From Clostridium hydrogenum (GTDB lineage: Bacteria; Bacillota; Clostridia; Clostridiales; Clostridiaceae), in assembly GCF_021432385.1 (NCBI RefSeq), contig NZ_JAEACT010000003.1, positions 620,001 through 684,000 of the forward strand: 64,000 bases of DNA. Reading direction: 5' to 3'. Below, piece by piece: positions 26,237 to 36,872 of the stretch. Made by a program: the position numbers and the translations under genes. Under the pieces are notes generated by a model. The model was not told where the DNA came from. It saw only the letters and a program-made list of their open reading frames with translations, and made no database searches. The first letter of the stretch is position 1; each line of letters opens with the position of its first letter.

Positions 26237-27605
26237 ATTCTTCATAAATTCTCTTTGTTTCATCACAAGAAATCTTATATTGTTTTCCATTTACCTTAGT
26301 TATAAGTGTAACTTTATTCTTCCATAAATCCACAATATATTTTAAAGTGGATTCAGCATAATTAATATTTAATTCTCTTCCATCAAACACGTGCTCCAAG
26401 GTTAAGCTATTATCCTTTTGGGACATATCTATAACTCTTATTAGTGGTATATTATTCATTCCACATGAATTACATATAGCATTTCTCACATTCATCCAGC
26501 CATTTTCATCTGAAACATCATCTATTATATATTCTCCATTTTTATTTGAATACTTAAACAAATTAAGTTCCTCACATAAATCTCTTGTAAGATATCTTCT
26601 TATGAATGATTCATCTCTTTCAAGTTTTCTAACCTCAAATATTTTATCTCTTCCATATCTCCTTTCAATATCCTTCAAAAGCATAAACCCAAGATAATAT
26701 GGATTCAAAGAACCAAACAAAGGTGCAATAACATCGTTATGCCTCTTTATAAATTCTAAATGAAGCCCCTCCGGCAATTTCAACTCATTTAATATAGTGT
26801 AATGCCAAAAGCTTGCCCAGCCTTCATTCATTATCTTTGTTTCAATTTGAGGGATAAAATAAGAAGTTTCTCTCCTAACAATCTCTATTATATTTTTCTC
26901 CCATTCTTCAAGTGGAGCATACCTTTCAATAAAATGCACTAAATCCTCTTCTGGTTCAAGGGGAATTTTATTTAAATTTGGCTGAACTGGCTTTTTACTT
27001 TCTTCATACGGATTTGAATATGAATATTCTTTATTGAAATCTTCTATTATCTTTCTCCTTACTTCATCTTCTGATAGCCTCTTCATGCCTATTACCCTTG
27101 AAGTTTGATACCTTATTGCATGAGCAGCATCAAGTATGTGATCAACTTTTTGGTTGCCTATAGAAGGATTTTTTATATAAGCTCTTATTATATCTGCATC
27201 ATTTTTAAACATTTGAATAGTATTGCCAGCATCAGTTCCTTCTACAAATAGTCTGTTATTCTTAAAAAAGTCATTATGTCCATATACATGTGCCATTGTA
27301 AGAATTTGAAGTGTTAGTGTATTCTCCTTCATTAAATAAGCAAGACACGGATTTGAATTTATAACCATTTCATAGGGAAGTCCAACGAGATCATAATTAT
27401 ATAATGTTTTTTGCTTTTCATATGCCTTACCAAAACTCCAATGAGGATACCTTGATGGCATGCCTGTATAGGTTTCATATGCAAGCATATCATTATAACT
27501 TACAATTTCATATTCCTGCTCATAATAATTAAGCTTTACTTCTTTTGCTTTTTCTTCTATTCTTTCATTCCACTGCTTTAAATCCTTTAAATTATAATCT
27601 TCTAT
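26235..27605 (-). CDS. spoVR: SpoVR-family protein
   Basis: 456 residues of the SpoVR/YcgB family, needed in Bacillus for spore cortex formation; the biochemistry is unknown. Blocks such as [46 protein letters not shown] and [14 protein letters not shown] are typical. No ATG, GTG or TTG lies at the expected position. AGGAGGGAG is followed 5-8 bases later by ATA, overlapping the yhbH stop as ATAG, so an AUA start is proposed at 27605. An ATG 51 bases upstream (27656) is the alternative, but its ribosome binding site is poor and it would put 17 extra residues inside yhbH. Confidence 0.85.
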   Translation of the reverse strand: MEDYNLKDLKQWNERIEEKAKEVKLNYYEQEYEIVSYNDMLAYETYTGMPSRYPHWSFGKAYEKQKTLYNYDLVGLPYEMVINSNPCLAYLMKENTLTLQILTMAHVYGHNDFFKNNRLFVEGTDAGNTIQMFKNDADIIRAYIKNPSIGNQKVDHILDAAHAIRYQTSRVIGMKRLSEDEVRRKIIEDFNKEYSYSNPYEESKKPVQPNLNKIPLEPEEDLVHFIERYAPLEEWEKNIIEIVRRETSYFIPQIETKIMNEGWASFWHYTILNELKLPEGLHLEFIKRHNDVIAPLFGSLNPYYLGFMLLKDIERRYGRDKIFEVRKLERDESFIRRYLTRDLCEELNLFKYSNKNGEYIIDDVSDENGWMNVRNAICNSCGMNNIPLIRVIDMSQKDNSLTLEHVFDGRELNINYAESTLKYIVDLWKNKVTLITKVNGKQYKISCDETKRIYEE

Positions 27606-28792
27606 TGTTCTCCCTCCTTTAAATCCTTGATTAACATTGATTTTAATGCTGGCCATAAACCTTCTTTATTTTTAATATTTACACTAACAAAATTGGAGTT
27701 TTTTATATTTGCATCAAACTTGTACTTCATTGTCCCTGCATAAGTATAAGGTAAAATTTCAGCATACCCAACCATATTGCATACATCACATAGCTGTTTA
27801 GCTGCTTTTAAGGCTCTTTCATCGTCTTCTGTAAAATTATCACCATCACTTACATAAAAGCCATACAGATTCCAAAATGAAGGATTGTATCTTTTTTCTA
27901 TTATATCGAGGGCTTTATTAATTCCACTTGATATATAGGTTCCTCCAGATTCTACCTTATGAAAAAATTCATTTTCATTAACCTCATGTGCTACTGTAGA
28001 ATGAGATATAAATGCTATTTCAACATTGACATATTTAAGCCTTATAAATCTTGACAATATAAAAAAGAAGGAGCGGGCAAGATACTTTTTAGTTGCATCC
28101 ATAGAGCCCGAGCAATCCATAATACACATTATTGCTGCATTACACTCTTTTCTTGGCTTTTCCTTAATCTTGTGATATCTTAAATCCTCATCTCTAAAAG
28201 GAAATCTATCATTATCTTTCTCCTCATCTTCAGTTAAATTAGCCTCCCTAATTGCCCTTTTTTTACCTTGTTCTCTTTTTAATTTTTCTACAACTGTCTT
28301 TTTTTTAGCCAATCTAGGTCTTATTCCATATTTCTGATAGCCTACCATCCTCTTTGACTTTTCTGTAATTATTTCAGAAAATTTTTTCTTATCTAGATTG
28401 GGCAGATTGAGATCGTCTATCAAGTAACTCATCACATCTTCAATTGTAATTTCTGTCTCATATATGTCGTCACCCTCTTCATTGCCAGCCCCTTTATTGC
28501 CTTGCCCCTTTTTTACCTTTTCAGAACCTAAACTATCTCCTTTTTTTTCATTTCCATCACCGCTGCCTACTCCTGGAGTATTTTTACCATATATAAATTC
28601 ATACTCCTTTAAACCTCTTATTGGAATTTTAATTTTTCTATTATTTCCTTCTCCTATTATGCTTTCTTCAGATATTATATCTGCCAAATTTTCTTTAATT
28701 GCCTTTTCAACTAAGTCTTTGTGCCTTTTTCTATCACCTATAGTTCTATCATGCTCTATCGGATTAACACCATAATCCCTAAATATAGCCAT
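27602..28792 (-). CDS. yhbH: YhbH/DUF444 sporulation protein
   Basis: 396 residues. A charged Lys/Glu/Gly-rich segment (about 75-115) precedes a C-terminal von Willebrand A-like domain ([13 protein letters not shown] with the D-x-S-x-S metal site, then [12 protein letters not shown]). It is always linked to prkA and spoVR in spore formers and proteobacteria. The ATG after GGAAGG is chosen; the longer form would overlap prkA. Middle gene of the three-gene unit, 4 bases after prkA. Confidence 0.9.
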   Translation of the reverse strand: MAIFRDYGVNPIEHDRTIGDRKRHKDLVEKAIKENLADIISEESIIGEGNNRKIKIPIRGLKEYEFIYGKNTPGVGSGDGNEKKGDSLGSEKVKKGQGNKGAGNEEGDDIYETEITIEDVMSYLIDDLNLPNLDKKKFSEIITEKSKRMVGYQKYGIRPRLAKKKTVVEKLKREQGKKRAIREANLTEDEEKDNDRFPFRDEDLRYHKIKEKPRKECNAAIMCIMDCSGSMDATKKYLARSFFFILSRFIRLKYVNVEIAFISHSTVAHEVNENEFFHKVESGGTYISSGINKALDIIEKRYNPSFWNLYGFYVSDGDNFTEDDERALKAAKQLCDVCNMVGYAEILPYTYAGTMKYKFDANIKNSNFVSVNIKNKEGLWPALKSMLIKDLKEGEQ

Positions 28793-28796
28793 AGTA

Positions 28797-30719
28797 TCAA
28801 TCCTTCCACAAATTATTAGCTGCATATTTTAAGATTACATCGCAACAATATTCGCAATATCCATTTCTCTTCATTTCTTCTACCATAGAATTGTACTTTT
28901 CGCTCTGCTCCTTATCCCTTACTCTAGATTTTGTAATTATTCTTGATAGATCCTTTACTGAAGCCGTAAGCTTTTTCTCTATAGCCTCTTTTAATGGTTC
29001 ATAGGCATCATAAGCTATTTGTCCGCCATTTCTTACAACATAGAACATATATGAGGTTACATCTGTTCTAAAACCCTTTGCAGAACTTTCTGAAATTCCA
29101 ATTTGTTCTTCAATTGAACGCATAAACTTTTCATCTGGATTAAGTTCTTCACCAGTTGATTTATCTTTAATTTTAGTTTTGTTTACAAAGGCTTCTGCAT
29201 TATCCAAATAGTTGTTAAACAAAGTTTCTGCCTGTTCTCTATAGCTTTGTATAAATGCCTTTGTTATTTCCTTTTCCAAAACTTTATTGTACTCTTTTCT
29301 TATAATATTTTGGACAAATCCAAGATACTTTTTCCTATCCTCTTCAGAAATATCAAGATCTTTAATGGATTTTATAATACTTTCCATTATGCTTAAAGGA
29401 TTTATGCAATCAAATTCAGAATTAGAAAGTGCATTATCAATCGCTTTAACTATAAATCTTGTTGAAATGCCATTCATTCCTTCCATTGGTCCTGCTTCTT
29501 CCCTAAGCTCGGTTATATCAACTTTTTTTGTTGTTCCATTTTCTACTATATCTTCACCATTGTATATTTTTAATTTTGTTATTAAATCAACCTTTGAGGA
29601 CGGTTTAAGTCTTGAAAGTATAGCAAATAATGCTGCTACATCTAAGCTATGAGGTGCTATATGTGCCGTAAAATTACTCTTTTTAAGTATTTTGTCATAG
29701 ATTTTTATTTCTTCATTTAATTCAAGACAATATGGCACTTCAATTTTTACAATTCTATCTAGTATAGCTTCATTTGTGTGATCAGCCTTAAACTTATTCC
29801 ACTCTGCTTCATTTGAATGCGCTATTATAAGTCCATCAAAATATATCATTGACCCCTTTCCAGGTGAAGGAATTGATTTTTCTTGCGTAGCAGTTATTAT
29901 TGTGTGGAGATATTCAACATCATTTTTAAACACTTCTATAAATTCAACCATTCCTCTATTTCCTACATTAAAAGCACCATTTAAGGAAAAAATCCTAGGG
30001 TCATCCTCTGCATATAAATCCATTTTTGATATATCTATGGAACCAGTTAAAATTGATGTATCTTGATTGTTAGGATCTACAGGTGGTACAACCCCTATAC
30101 CTTTTCTTGATCTAATGGAAAATCCACTTGTAGTTACATGGAATTTCTCATATTCTCCATTGTATTCATGCATAAGCCTATATCTACAAACTGGACACAA
30201 ATCCCCTTCAATTTCTATACCAAGTAAATCTTCAAACTTCTTTCTTAAATGTTTAGGTATTAAATGAAGTGGTTCTTCTCTCATTGGACATCCCTTTAAG
30301 CTGTACACTGGCTCTGAAAGCTCTAATGCTTTTTTTATAGCTTCAACTAATGAGGATTTACCTGCTCCAACTGGTCCAACCAAATAAAGTACCTGCCTTG
30401 CTTCCTCACCTTTCATTGATGAAGAATTAAAGTAATTTACAAGTTTCATAATTACCTTATCTATACCAAAAAAATCATCTTTAAAAAAATTGTATCTTTT
30501 AATTGGATCGCTTCCGTATATTTTTCGTATTCTTGGGTTTTCATCTGGCTTTAAAATCTCAAAGCCTTTATTTTTTATCATGTCATATACTCTTTTGTGT
30601 GCTAATTTACATATATCAGGATTTTCTTTTACTAAATTAAGATAGTCAAGAAAAGTTCCTTCAAACTTAACTTTATTAGAACCTTCTCTATCATTTTTTA
30701 TTATTTCCTTAAAATCCAT
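28797..30719 (-). CDS. prkA: PrkA serine protein kinase / AAA+ protein
   Basis: 640 residues. An N-terminal AAA+ domain with Walker [13 protein letters not shown] and the zinc-ribbon-like CPMREEP...CPVCRYRLM insert, then the PrkA kinase-like C-terminal region. In B. subtilis it is a sporulation-related protein, described both as a kinase and as an ATP-dependent protease. First gene of the prkA-yhbH-spoVR unit, with GGAGGTG upstream. It is divergent from metH; the shared gap is short (about 530 bases). Confidence 0.93.
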   Translation of the reverse strand: MDFKEIIKNDREGSNKVKFEGTFLDYLNLVKENPDICKLAHKRVYDMIKNKGFEILKPDENPRIRKIYGSDPIKRYNFFKDDFFGIDKVIMKLVNYFNSSSMKGEEARQVLYLVGPVGAGKSSLVEAIKKALELSEPVYSLKGCPMREEPLHLIPKHLRKKFEDLLGIEIEGDLCPVCRYRLMHEYNGEYEKFHVTTSGFSIRSRKGIGVVPPVDPNNQDTSILTGSIDISKMDLYAEDDPRIFSLNGAFNVGNRGMVEFIEVFKNDVEYLHTIITATQEKSIPSPGKGSMIYFDGLIIAHSNEAEWNKFKADHTNEAILDRIVKIEVPYCLELNEEIKIYDKILKKSNFTAHIAPHSLDVAALFAILSRLKPSSKVDLITKLKIYNGEDIVENGTTKKVDITELREEAGPMEGMNGISTRFIVKAIDNALSNSEFDCINPLSIMESIIKSIKDLDISEEDRKKYLGFVQNIIRKEYNKVLEKEITKAFIQSYREQAETLFNNYLDNAEAFVNKTKIKDKSTGEELNPDEKFMRSIEEQIGISESSAKGFRTDVTSYMFYVVRNGGQIAYDAYEPLKEAIEKKLTASVKDLSRIITKSRVRDKEQSEKYNSMVEEMKRNGYCEYCCDVILKYAANNLWKD

Positions 30720-30801
30720 AACTGCACCTCCAATTACAATATTATATTGTCAAACTATTCTATTAAAATATATATGTAGTATTTATTGTAAAATTACTGT
30801 A

Positions 30802-30830
30802 TTGACATTTTTTAATTTAACTAATATAAT
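30802..30830 (+). promoter_or_regulatory. Consensus promoter of the metH leader
   Basis: TTGACA (30802-30807), exactly 17 bases, then TATAAT (30825-30830): both boxes match the housekeeping consensus perfectly. The SAM riboswitch starts about 25 bases further on. Confidence 0.85.
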
Positions 30831-30854
30831 TAGTACAAATTTAAATAAGTAAAA

Positions 30855-31015
30855 TCTTATCTCGAGAGGTGGAGGGACTGGCCCGTTGAAACCCAGCAAC
30901 CAGTATGCATTACATGGTGCTAATTCCAGCAGCAAGTGAAATTTTTTTGCTTATACGCTGACAGATGAGAATAATCATTAGAGCAATAACTCGGGATTTT
31001 TCTCGAGTTTTTATT
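30855..31015 (+). ncRNA. SAM-I (S-box) riboswitch with terminator
   Basis: Conserved S-box blocks in order: cttatctcgagaggtgg, agggactggcccgttgaaaccc, agcaaccag, tggtgctaattcc, gctgacagatgaga. P1 pairs tcttatct with agatgaga. The terminator at 30988-31014 has stem aactcggga / tctcgagtt followed by T-rich DNA. It should turn off metH when S-adenosylmethionine is plentiful. Confidence 0.95.
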
Positions 31016-31018
31016 TAT

Positions 31019-31237
31019 TCAATTCAATGCACAATTCACAGTTCACAATGCACAATGAAGGTTGATTTGCCTTCCTTTCGTCAGGCAAATCTTAAATTTA
31101 AATATTATAAGCTTCGCTTAGCACTATAAATGCTGCTATTGAGCAAGCAATAAAAAATAAGTTTAAGATTTTCTGTAGTGAAACGGAAGAAAATCATCCT
31201 TCATTGTGAATTGTGCATCGTGAATTGTGCATTGATA
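31019..31237 (-). repeat. HP-A element between riboswitch and metH
   Basis: Arms of the caattcac type (aattcacagttcacaatgcac at about 31024 matched by gaattgtgcatcgtgaattgtg at 31208), with the inner hairpins in reverse order. It occupies the whole gap between the S-box terminator and the metH ribosome binding site. Confidence 0.8.
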
Positions 31238-31253
31238 TAAAGGGGGCTAATAA

Positions 31254-34200
31254 ATGAATTCAAACATAAAAACTTTATTAAACGAAAGAATTCTCGTACT
31301 TGACGGTGCCATGGGAACCTGTATTCAAGGTTTTAATCTAAATGAAAATGACTTTTGTGGACACCTTCACTGCCATATAAATCAAAAAGGAAATAATGAT
31401 ATTTTAAATTTGACAAATCCAGAGGTAATAAAAGCTATACATAATGATTATCTTGAAGCTGGTGCCGATATTATTGAAACTAATACTTTTAATGCAAATA
31501 GAATATCTCAAAAAGATTATAATATGGAAAATAAAATATATGCTATTAACCTTACTGGCGCTAAACTGGCAAGAGAAGCTGCCGACTTTTTCACTAAACA
31601 AAATCCAAAAAAACCTCGTTTTGTGGCTGGATCTATTGGTCCTACAAACAGAACCTTATCTATGTCACCTGATGTTGAGAATCCCGGCTTTAGAAATGTA
31701 AACTTTGATGATCTTTGTTTTGCATATAGTGAACAAATAGAAGCTCTTGTAGAAGGCGGAGTTGATTTACTTCTTATAGAAACTATATTTGATGAATTAA
31801 ATGCAAGAGCTGCAATATTTGCTGCAGAAAGTGTATTTGAAAAAAAGGCTCTTAAGCTTCCTATTATAATATCTGGAACTATAGCAGATAAAAGCGGAAG
31901 AATTCTTTCTGGTCAAACCTTGGAAGCCTTTGCTGAAAGTATGAAAAATGAAAATATACTCGCTATAGGCCTTAACTGTTCTTTTGGAGCCAAAGAGCTT
32001 GTTCCATTTATAAAACAACTTTCAAAAACCCAAGATAGATACATATCCTTTTATCCAAATGCTGGACTTCCAAATTCACTTGGAGAATATGAAGAACTTC
32101 CAGAAGAAACCGCTGCACTTGTTAAAGAGCTTGCATTAGATGGAAATATCAATATAGTTGGAGGCTGCTGTGGAACTACACCAAAACATATTAATGCCAT
32201 AAGCCGTTCTATCGATACAATATCACCTAGAAAGCTTCCTAAATTAGAACCAGAAACTACTTACTGCGGTCTCGAAGCCATAAAAATAAATGAAGGAAGT
32301 AACTTTGTAAATGTTGGTGAAAGAACAAATGTAGCAGGTTCAGCAAAATTTGCAAGACTTATACGAGAAAAAAATTATGAAGAAGCCTTATCTATTGCAA
32401 AGCATCAAGTTGAAAATGGTGCTCAAATAATAGATGTAAATTTTGACGATGCTCTTTTAGATGCAAAGGTAGAAATGGAGACATTTCTAAGGCTCATTGC
32501 TAGTGAGCCCGAAATTTCAAAGGTTCCAATAATGATAGATTCCTCTAATTTCGAAGTTTTAGAAACAGGTCTTAAATCCATTCAAGGTAAAGCTATTGTA
32601 AACTCTATAAGCCTTAAGGTTGGCGAAGAGAAATTTTTACAGGAAGCAAAAATAATTAAAAATTTTGGTGCTGGAGTTGTAGTTATGGCCTTTGATGAAA
32701 ATGGTCAGGCAGATACATTTGAGCGAAAAATAGAAATTTGCAAAAGAGCTTATGAGCTATTAACGAAAAAAATCAACTTTCCACCTGAAAATATTATTTT
32801 TGACCCTAACATTTTAGCCATTGCAACTGGAATAGAAGAACATGACAACTATGCTGTAAATTATATAAAAGCTGTAAAATGGATAAAAGAAAATCTGCCT
32901 TATGCAAAAGTTAGCGGCGGAGTTAGCAATTTATCCTTCTCCTTTAGAGGGAATAATGTAATAAGAAAGGCAATGCATTCAGTTTTCCTTTATCATGCAA
33001 TAAATGCTGGAATGGATATGGGAATCGTTAACCCTGGAATGATTGATCTTTATGATGATATAGACAAAGAACTTTTAGCTAAAGTTGAAGCTGTAATATT
33101 AAATAAAAGCAGCGATGCCTCTGAAAAACTTCTTGATTTTGCTGAAACCTACAAAAATTCGGAGCAAGCTCAAAACAAGGCTAATGATATTTGGAGGACT
33201 AAAACTTGCAGTGAAAGACTAAGCTATGCTTTAGTTAAAGGCAACGTAGAATTCATAGCTGAAGATATTGAAGAGGCAAGAAAAGAATATAGAAGTGCCT
33301 TAGAAATTATAGAAATTCCTCTAATGAATGGAATGAAAAAGGTTGGAGAATTATTTGGCGATGGAAAAATGTTTCTCCCCCAAGTTGTTAAAAGTGCTAG
33401 AGTAATGAAAAAAGCTGTAGAATGCTTACTACCATATATTAATGCTGAAAAAGGAAACAGCAACAGTGCTGGAAAAGTAGTTTTTGCAACTGTAAAAGGT
33501 GATGTGCATGACATAGGTAAAAATATAGTTTCTGTAGTACTTTCCTGCAATAATTTTGAAGTTATAGACCTAGGTGTTATGGTTCCATGCGAGACTATAC
33601 TTGAAACTGCTGTAAGAGAAAAAGCGGATATAATAGCTTTAAGCGGACTAATAACTCCATCTTTAAATGAAATGAGTCATGTTGCCGAGGAAATGAAACG
33701 CCAAGGATTAGATATTCCTCTTATGGTGGGTGGTGCTGCAACCTCAAAAACTCATACAGCCTTAAAAATAGCAACTAAATATGATAAAGTAATTCATAGC
33801 ACAGATGCCTCTAATGCTGTAGAAGTAACAAAAAATCTCATGAGTCCTAACAGTGAAAAATATATAACTAAGACTAACACAGAATATGTTAATATAAGAA
33901 AAACCTTCTCTGAGCACAAGGCTAAACTTGTAACTTTAGAGGAAGCAAGAAAAAATAAATTTAACATAGATTGGCAAAAATCTAAAATTCAAACTCCAAA
34001 TTTTATTGGAATTAGAAGATTTATGAATTTTCCATTAAAAGAGCTTAGAAAATATATTGATTGGACTTTCTTCTTTACAGCTTGGGATATGCGCATGGTT
34101 TATCCTAAAATATTAGATGATTCCAAATACGGCACTGAAGCAAAAAAACTTCTTAAAGATGCTAACGAAATGCTAGATTTATTTGAAAGCCAAAACATAA

Positions 34201-34880
34201 TAAATGCAAATGGAGTTCTTGGGATATTCCCCGCAAACTCAACTGGTGATGACATTGAAGTATATCATGAAGGAAAAACCATAACCTTTAACATGCTTCG
34301 TCAGCAGCAAGTATTAAAAAATGATCACTTTAAATCTCTTGCAGATTATATAGCTCCAAAAGAAAGCGGAATAAAAGATTACATTGGAGGCTTTATTGTA
34401 ACCTCTGGTATTGGTGCCAAAGAGTATTCTGAAAAGTTAAAAGAGACCGGAGATGAATATGGTGCTGCTATGGTTAAAATATTATGCGATAGACTAGCCG
34501 AAGCTTTTTCTGAACTTCTCCACCTTGAAGTTAGAAAATCTTATTTTGGATATGCACCAGCTGAAAATCTAGCTCTTCCTGAATTGCTTAAAGGGGCTTA
34601 CAGAGGAATCCGTCCTGCCTTTGGCTATCCTTGCCTCAATAACCATGCTGAAAAAGCAAAATTATTTGAGCTTTTATGCACTGAAGGAAATATTGGAGTT
34701 AATTTAACAGAAAGTTATATGATGGATCCTGTTTCAAGTACCTGCGGATTATATTTTGCAAATGAAGAAGCAAAATACTTTGAAATAAATAAAATTGGAA
34801 GAGATCAATTAGAAGACTATTCTTATAGAAATAAAAAAGAAGTTAAGGAATTGGAAAAATTGTTTACTACATTACTATAA
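31254..34880 (+). CDS. metH: Cobalamin-dependent methionine synthase, full length
   Basis: 1208 residues with all MetH modules. The homocysteine-binding barrel has zinc ligands Cys241, Cys305 and Cys306 (GLNCSFG, GGCCGTT). The pterin-binding barrel follows ([29 protein letters not shown]), then the cobalamin cap and binding domain ([10 protein letters not shown], His752 the cobalt ligand; [12 protein letters not shown]). The C-terminal activation domain that binds S-adenosylmethionine has [28 protein letters not shown], with Phe where many have Pro. It transfers the methyl group from methyltetrahydrofolate to homocysteine. Controlled by the upstream SAM riboswitch; monocistronic. Confidence 0.97.
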   Translation: MNSNIKTLLNERILVLDGAMGTCIQGFNLNENDFCGHLHCHINQKGNNDILNLTNPEVIKAIHNDYLEAGADIIETNTFNANRISQKDYNMENKIYAINLTGAKLAREAADFFTKQNPKKPRFVAGSIGPTNRTLSMSPDVENPGFRNVNFDDLCFAYSEQIEALVEGGVDLLLIETIFDELNARAAIFAAESVFEKKALKLPIIISGTIADKSGRILSGQTLEAFAESMKNENILAIGLNCSFGAKELVPFIKQLSKTQDRYISFYPNAGLPNSLGEYEELPEETAALVKELALDGNINIVGGCCGTTPKHINAISRSIDTISPRKLPKLEPETTYCGLEAIKINEGSNFVNVGERTNVAGSAKFARLIREKNYEEALSIAKHQVENGAQIIDVNFDDALLDAKVEMETFLRLIASEPEISKVPIMIDSSNFEVLETGLKSIQGKAIVNSISLKVGEEKFLQEAKIIKNFGAGVVVMAFDENGQADTFERKIEICKRAYELLTKKINFPPENIIFDPNILAIATGIEEHDNYAVNYIKAVKWIKENLPYAKVSGGVSNLSFSFRGNNVIRKAMHSVFLYHAINAGMDMGIVNPGMIDLYDDIDKELLAKVEAVILNKSSDASEKLLDFAETYKNSEQAQNKANDIWRTKTCSERLSYALVKGNVEFIAEDIEEARKEYRSALEIIEIPLMNGMKKVGELFGDGKMFLPQVVKSARVMKKAVECLLPYINAEKGNSNSAGKVVFATVKGDVHDIGKNIVSVVLSCNNFEVIDLGVMVPCETILETAVREKADIIALSGLITPSLNEMSHVAEEMKRQGLDIPLMVGGAATSKTHTALKIATKYDKVIHSTDASNAVEVTKNLMSPNSEKYITKTNTEYVNIRKTFSEHKAKLVTLEEARKNKFNIDWQKSKIQTPNFIGIRRFMNFPLKELRKYIDWTFFFTAWDMRMVYPKILDDSKYGTEAKKLLKDANEMLDLFESQNIINANGVLGIFPANSTGDDIEVYHEGKTITFNMLRQQQVLKNDHFKSLADYIAPKESGIKDYIGGFIVTSGIGAKEYSEKLKETGDEYGAAMVKILCDRLAEAFSELLHLEVRKSYFGYAPAENLALPELLKGAYRGIRPAFGYPCLNNHAEKAKLFELLCTEGNIGVNLTESYMMDPVSSTCGLYFANEEAKYFEINKIGRDQLEDYSYRNKKEVKELEKLFTTLL

Positions 34881-34894
34881 ACTTCTTAAATATT

Positions 34895-35128
34895 GCGAAA
34901 CAAAGTGTAGTGCAAAATCAAATAGCCTTTGGTAGGTGGATCAAAATGATGTTAGGGAATAGCAGTTTTTTCTCCACCTACCAAAGGCTATTTGATTAAT
35001 CCACTATCTCTTTGTTTCACAATATATAATTATTTTATAACAACTTAATACAGTAATTTTAATGATTTGAGTAATAAATATTGTTTCTGTACTACACCAA
35101 AATTCCGTAGGCACGGAGGAATTTTTTC
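34895..35128. repeat. HP-D region interrupted by an 82-base palindrome
   Basis: Outer dyad gaaacaaag / ctttgtttc, then the HP-D hairpin at 35093-35128. Inserted at 34916-34997 is a palindrome with two perfect 25-base arms (aatcaaatagcctttggtag... and its complement at 34973) and a 32-base centre. The uninterrupted version is at 13285-13440. Confidence 0.8.
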
Positions 35129-35139
35129 CTTTAAGACCA

Positions 35140-35248
35140 TGTGAATTGTGAATTAAGTATGTTGTAGGATGATTTAAATAAAGTTTTTTACCTTAGATTT
35201 ATTAATTTTATTTAATATCCTGCAATATACTTAATTCGCAATAAAGTT
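35140..35248. repeat. HP-E element truncating the Uma2 gene
   Basis: Arms gaattaagtatgttgtaggatgattta (35152) and aatatcctgcaatatacttaattcgc, matching the HP-E copy at 48873. On the minus strand the end ttgcgaattaag provides the last codons and stop of the Uma2 gene. Confidence 0.7.
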
Positions 35249-35629
35249 CAATTTTGTAACCAAATCATGAGATTGATTTGATGGACTCAATATTTCTATT
35301 ATTAAGCTTGGTACGCCTACATATTTATTATCTTCAAAACCACTTTTATCACATATTATTGATAAATCAGGTATTACTAATTTTTCACCTTCAATATAAT
35401 TATTTTTTAACAATATATCAAATGGAGCATGAAGCACTTCACAGCTTTTCCCCTCTAAAAAATTATATAGCTTCGCGTGAAGTTTACTGGATATTCTTTG
35501 ATGTTTAGTGGAAGGTGATGGAGACATATATACTATGCCGTCTATATATTCTAATATGTTATCACTTTTTTCCTTAAGTTCTAGGTATTCTTTATACGAC
35601 AATTTTATGTTCTTACTTAACGGTCCCAT
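35231..35629 (-). pseudogene. Uma2-family nuclease, C-terminally truncated
   Basis: 132 residues of the Uma2 (DUF820) PD-(D/E)XK family, which is usually about 180-190 long. The N-terminal two thirds are normal: YKEYLELKEKSDNILEYIDGIVYMSPSP, VIPDLSIICD and SLIIEILSPSNQSHDLVTKLN. The protein then stops after FIAN, where relatives continue with a tyrosine/tryptophan-rich strand (roughly ...GVxEYWIV). The break is the end of an HP-E element, so this is an insertion-truncated gene. The catalytic D and E are present, but the later lysine and last strands are lost, and activity is doubtful. ATG chosen after GAGGAGG. Confidence 0.75.
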
Positions 35630-35682
35630 CAAAACGTACCTCCTCTACTTTAATACCTTATTATAGCATATAGGCTATAAGT

Positions 35683-35985
35683 TTAAATTTCATTATCATT
35701 AAGTTTCCTAGCTTTCAACATTGATGCCATAATAAGTATAGTCATTGGATTGTCCATATCCTTCATTACTTTTTCTTCCATAATAATATTATTTTGAAGC
35801 ATTTGAAAAAAATTATACTTTGAAATATCTATAAGATTTAAATTATATTTATTGTTAATTTTTCTCTTATTCCTTTTTTCATTTAACTTTTCGGTAAATT
35901 CACTATTATTAGCTTCTTGCGAATTTTCAATGCTTGTTACACCATTAATATCTATACTGCTTGTTACATAATTAATTTTATTCAA
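35683..35985 (-). CDS. Hypothetical protein
   Basis: 100 residues, rich in Asn, Lys and Ile; probably cytosolic and partly disordered, with a C-terminal amphipathic helix (VMKDMDNPMTILIMASMLKARKL). It starts with TTG 7 bases after AGAAGGAG, a strong site that supports a real gene. No family recognised. It sits between the truncated Uma2 gene and a terminator. Confidence 0.5.
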   Translation of the reverse strand: MNKINYVTSSIDINGVTSIENSQEANNSEFTEKLNEKRNKRKINNKYNLNLIDISKYNFFQMLQNNIIMEEKVMKDMDNPMTILIMASMLKARKLNDNEI

Positions 35986-36100
35986 TTTATTTCTCCTTCT
36001 AAAGATATAATATTGCGAAACTCAATCCACTTATGCTCCAAAATACCAATTTTTAAGGGATTATAGTGCATATATAGTTTATATTTGAGTTAGTTTCGTC

Positions 36101-36142
36101 ATAAAAATAATCTGACTATTTGCATAGTCTAATTATTTTTAT
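36101..36142. terminator. Bidirectional terminator-like hairpin
   Basis: The stem aaaaataat-gactat / atagtc-attattttt around ttgc has A- and T-runs on each side. The preceding stretch 36008-36098 also has inverted ends (gcgaaactcaa / ttgagttagtttcg). No gene seen in 35986-36427. Confidence 0.55.
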
Positions 36143-36168
36143 CGTTTTATAACATTTTATCTTTATAT

Positions 36169-36371
36169 AGATAAACCATTTCAACTATTAAAATTCATGT
36201 GCACCATAATGCCAAGAAACCGTCATTTTGGTACAAATAAATCTTAAGTTTCACAATGGTATATCTTTAGATAAACCATTTCAACTACCAAAATCAATTT
36301 GCATCATAATGCCCAGAAAACGGCATTTTGATACAAATTAATTTTGAAGTTTCAATTGGTTTATCTTTAGT
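36169..36371. repeat. HP-C element, two tandem copies
   Basis: Two complete copies share the junction tatctttagataaacc. The first has centre ataatgccaagaaaccgtcatttt (imperfect), the second ataatgcccagaaaacggcatttt. The flanking arms differ between the copies but keep pairing. Confidence 0.8.
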
Positions 36372-36427
36372 AATATTTAAATATCATTTTATGCATACTA
36401 TTTTATAAATACTAAGGAGGTTATAAT

Positions 36428-36811
36428 ATGATTAATAAAATTGGAAAAATAACACTATATGTAAACAATCAAGAAGAGGCTAAGAAATTTTGGACTGAAA
36501 AACTAGGTTTTGTAGTTAAATTTGAACAATCCATGGGCCCTAATATGAATTGGCTAGAAGTTTCTCCAAACGAAAACGAATTTACAAGCTTCATTTTATA
36601 CGACAAAAATCTAATGAAAACTCAAAATCCATCAGCTAATGTTTTACATCCTTCAATAATGCTAAGTACTACTGATATTGAAAATACGTATGATAAACTG
36701 AAATCAAATGGTGTTGAAGTCGGTGAAATCATGAATATGCCATATGGCAAAATGTTCTCCTTCAAAGATCAAGATGGAAATGAATACTTATTACGTGAAG
36801 ATAAATTTTAG
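36428..36811 (+). CDS. VOC/glyoxalase-fold protein
   Basis: 127 residues with one vicinal-oxygen-chelate module pair: IGKITLYVNNQEEAKKFWTEKLGFVVK and the C-terminal GEIMNMPYGKMFSFKDQDGNEYLLRE. The first-strand histidine of true glyoxalase I is replaced by Lys/Thr, so it is probably another VOC enzyme or a binding protein. Strong AAGGAGG ribosome binding site. It stands alone on the plus strand, with a broken HP-A element directly after its stop. Confidence 0.85.
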   Translation: MINKIGKITLYVNNQEEAKKFWTEKLGFVVKFEQSMGPNMNWLEVSPNENEFTSFILYDKNLMKTQNPSANVLHPSIMLSTTDIENTYDKLKSNGVEVGEIMNMPYGKMFSFKDQDGNEYLLREDKF

Positions 36812-36821
36812 AGGGCAAGAA

Positions 36822-36849
36822 GCCAAAGTACAGAGTACAGTGAAGGATA
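36822..36849 (+). repeat. HP-A element, left fragment
   Basis: agccaaagtacagagtacag followed by tgaaggat, the normal left arm of HP-A. It then breaks off into HP-G sequence. The missing remainder resumes at 38549. Confidence 0.75.
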
Positions 36850-36872
36850 CACTTGCTAGGGGTTTGGGCGTA

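Noticed and set aside
31019..31237. Second riboswitch upstream of metH
   Set aside because: The structure is an HP-A element found at many unrelated loci, so it is not specific to metH.
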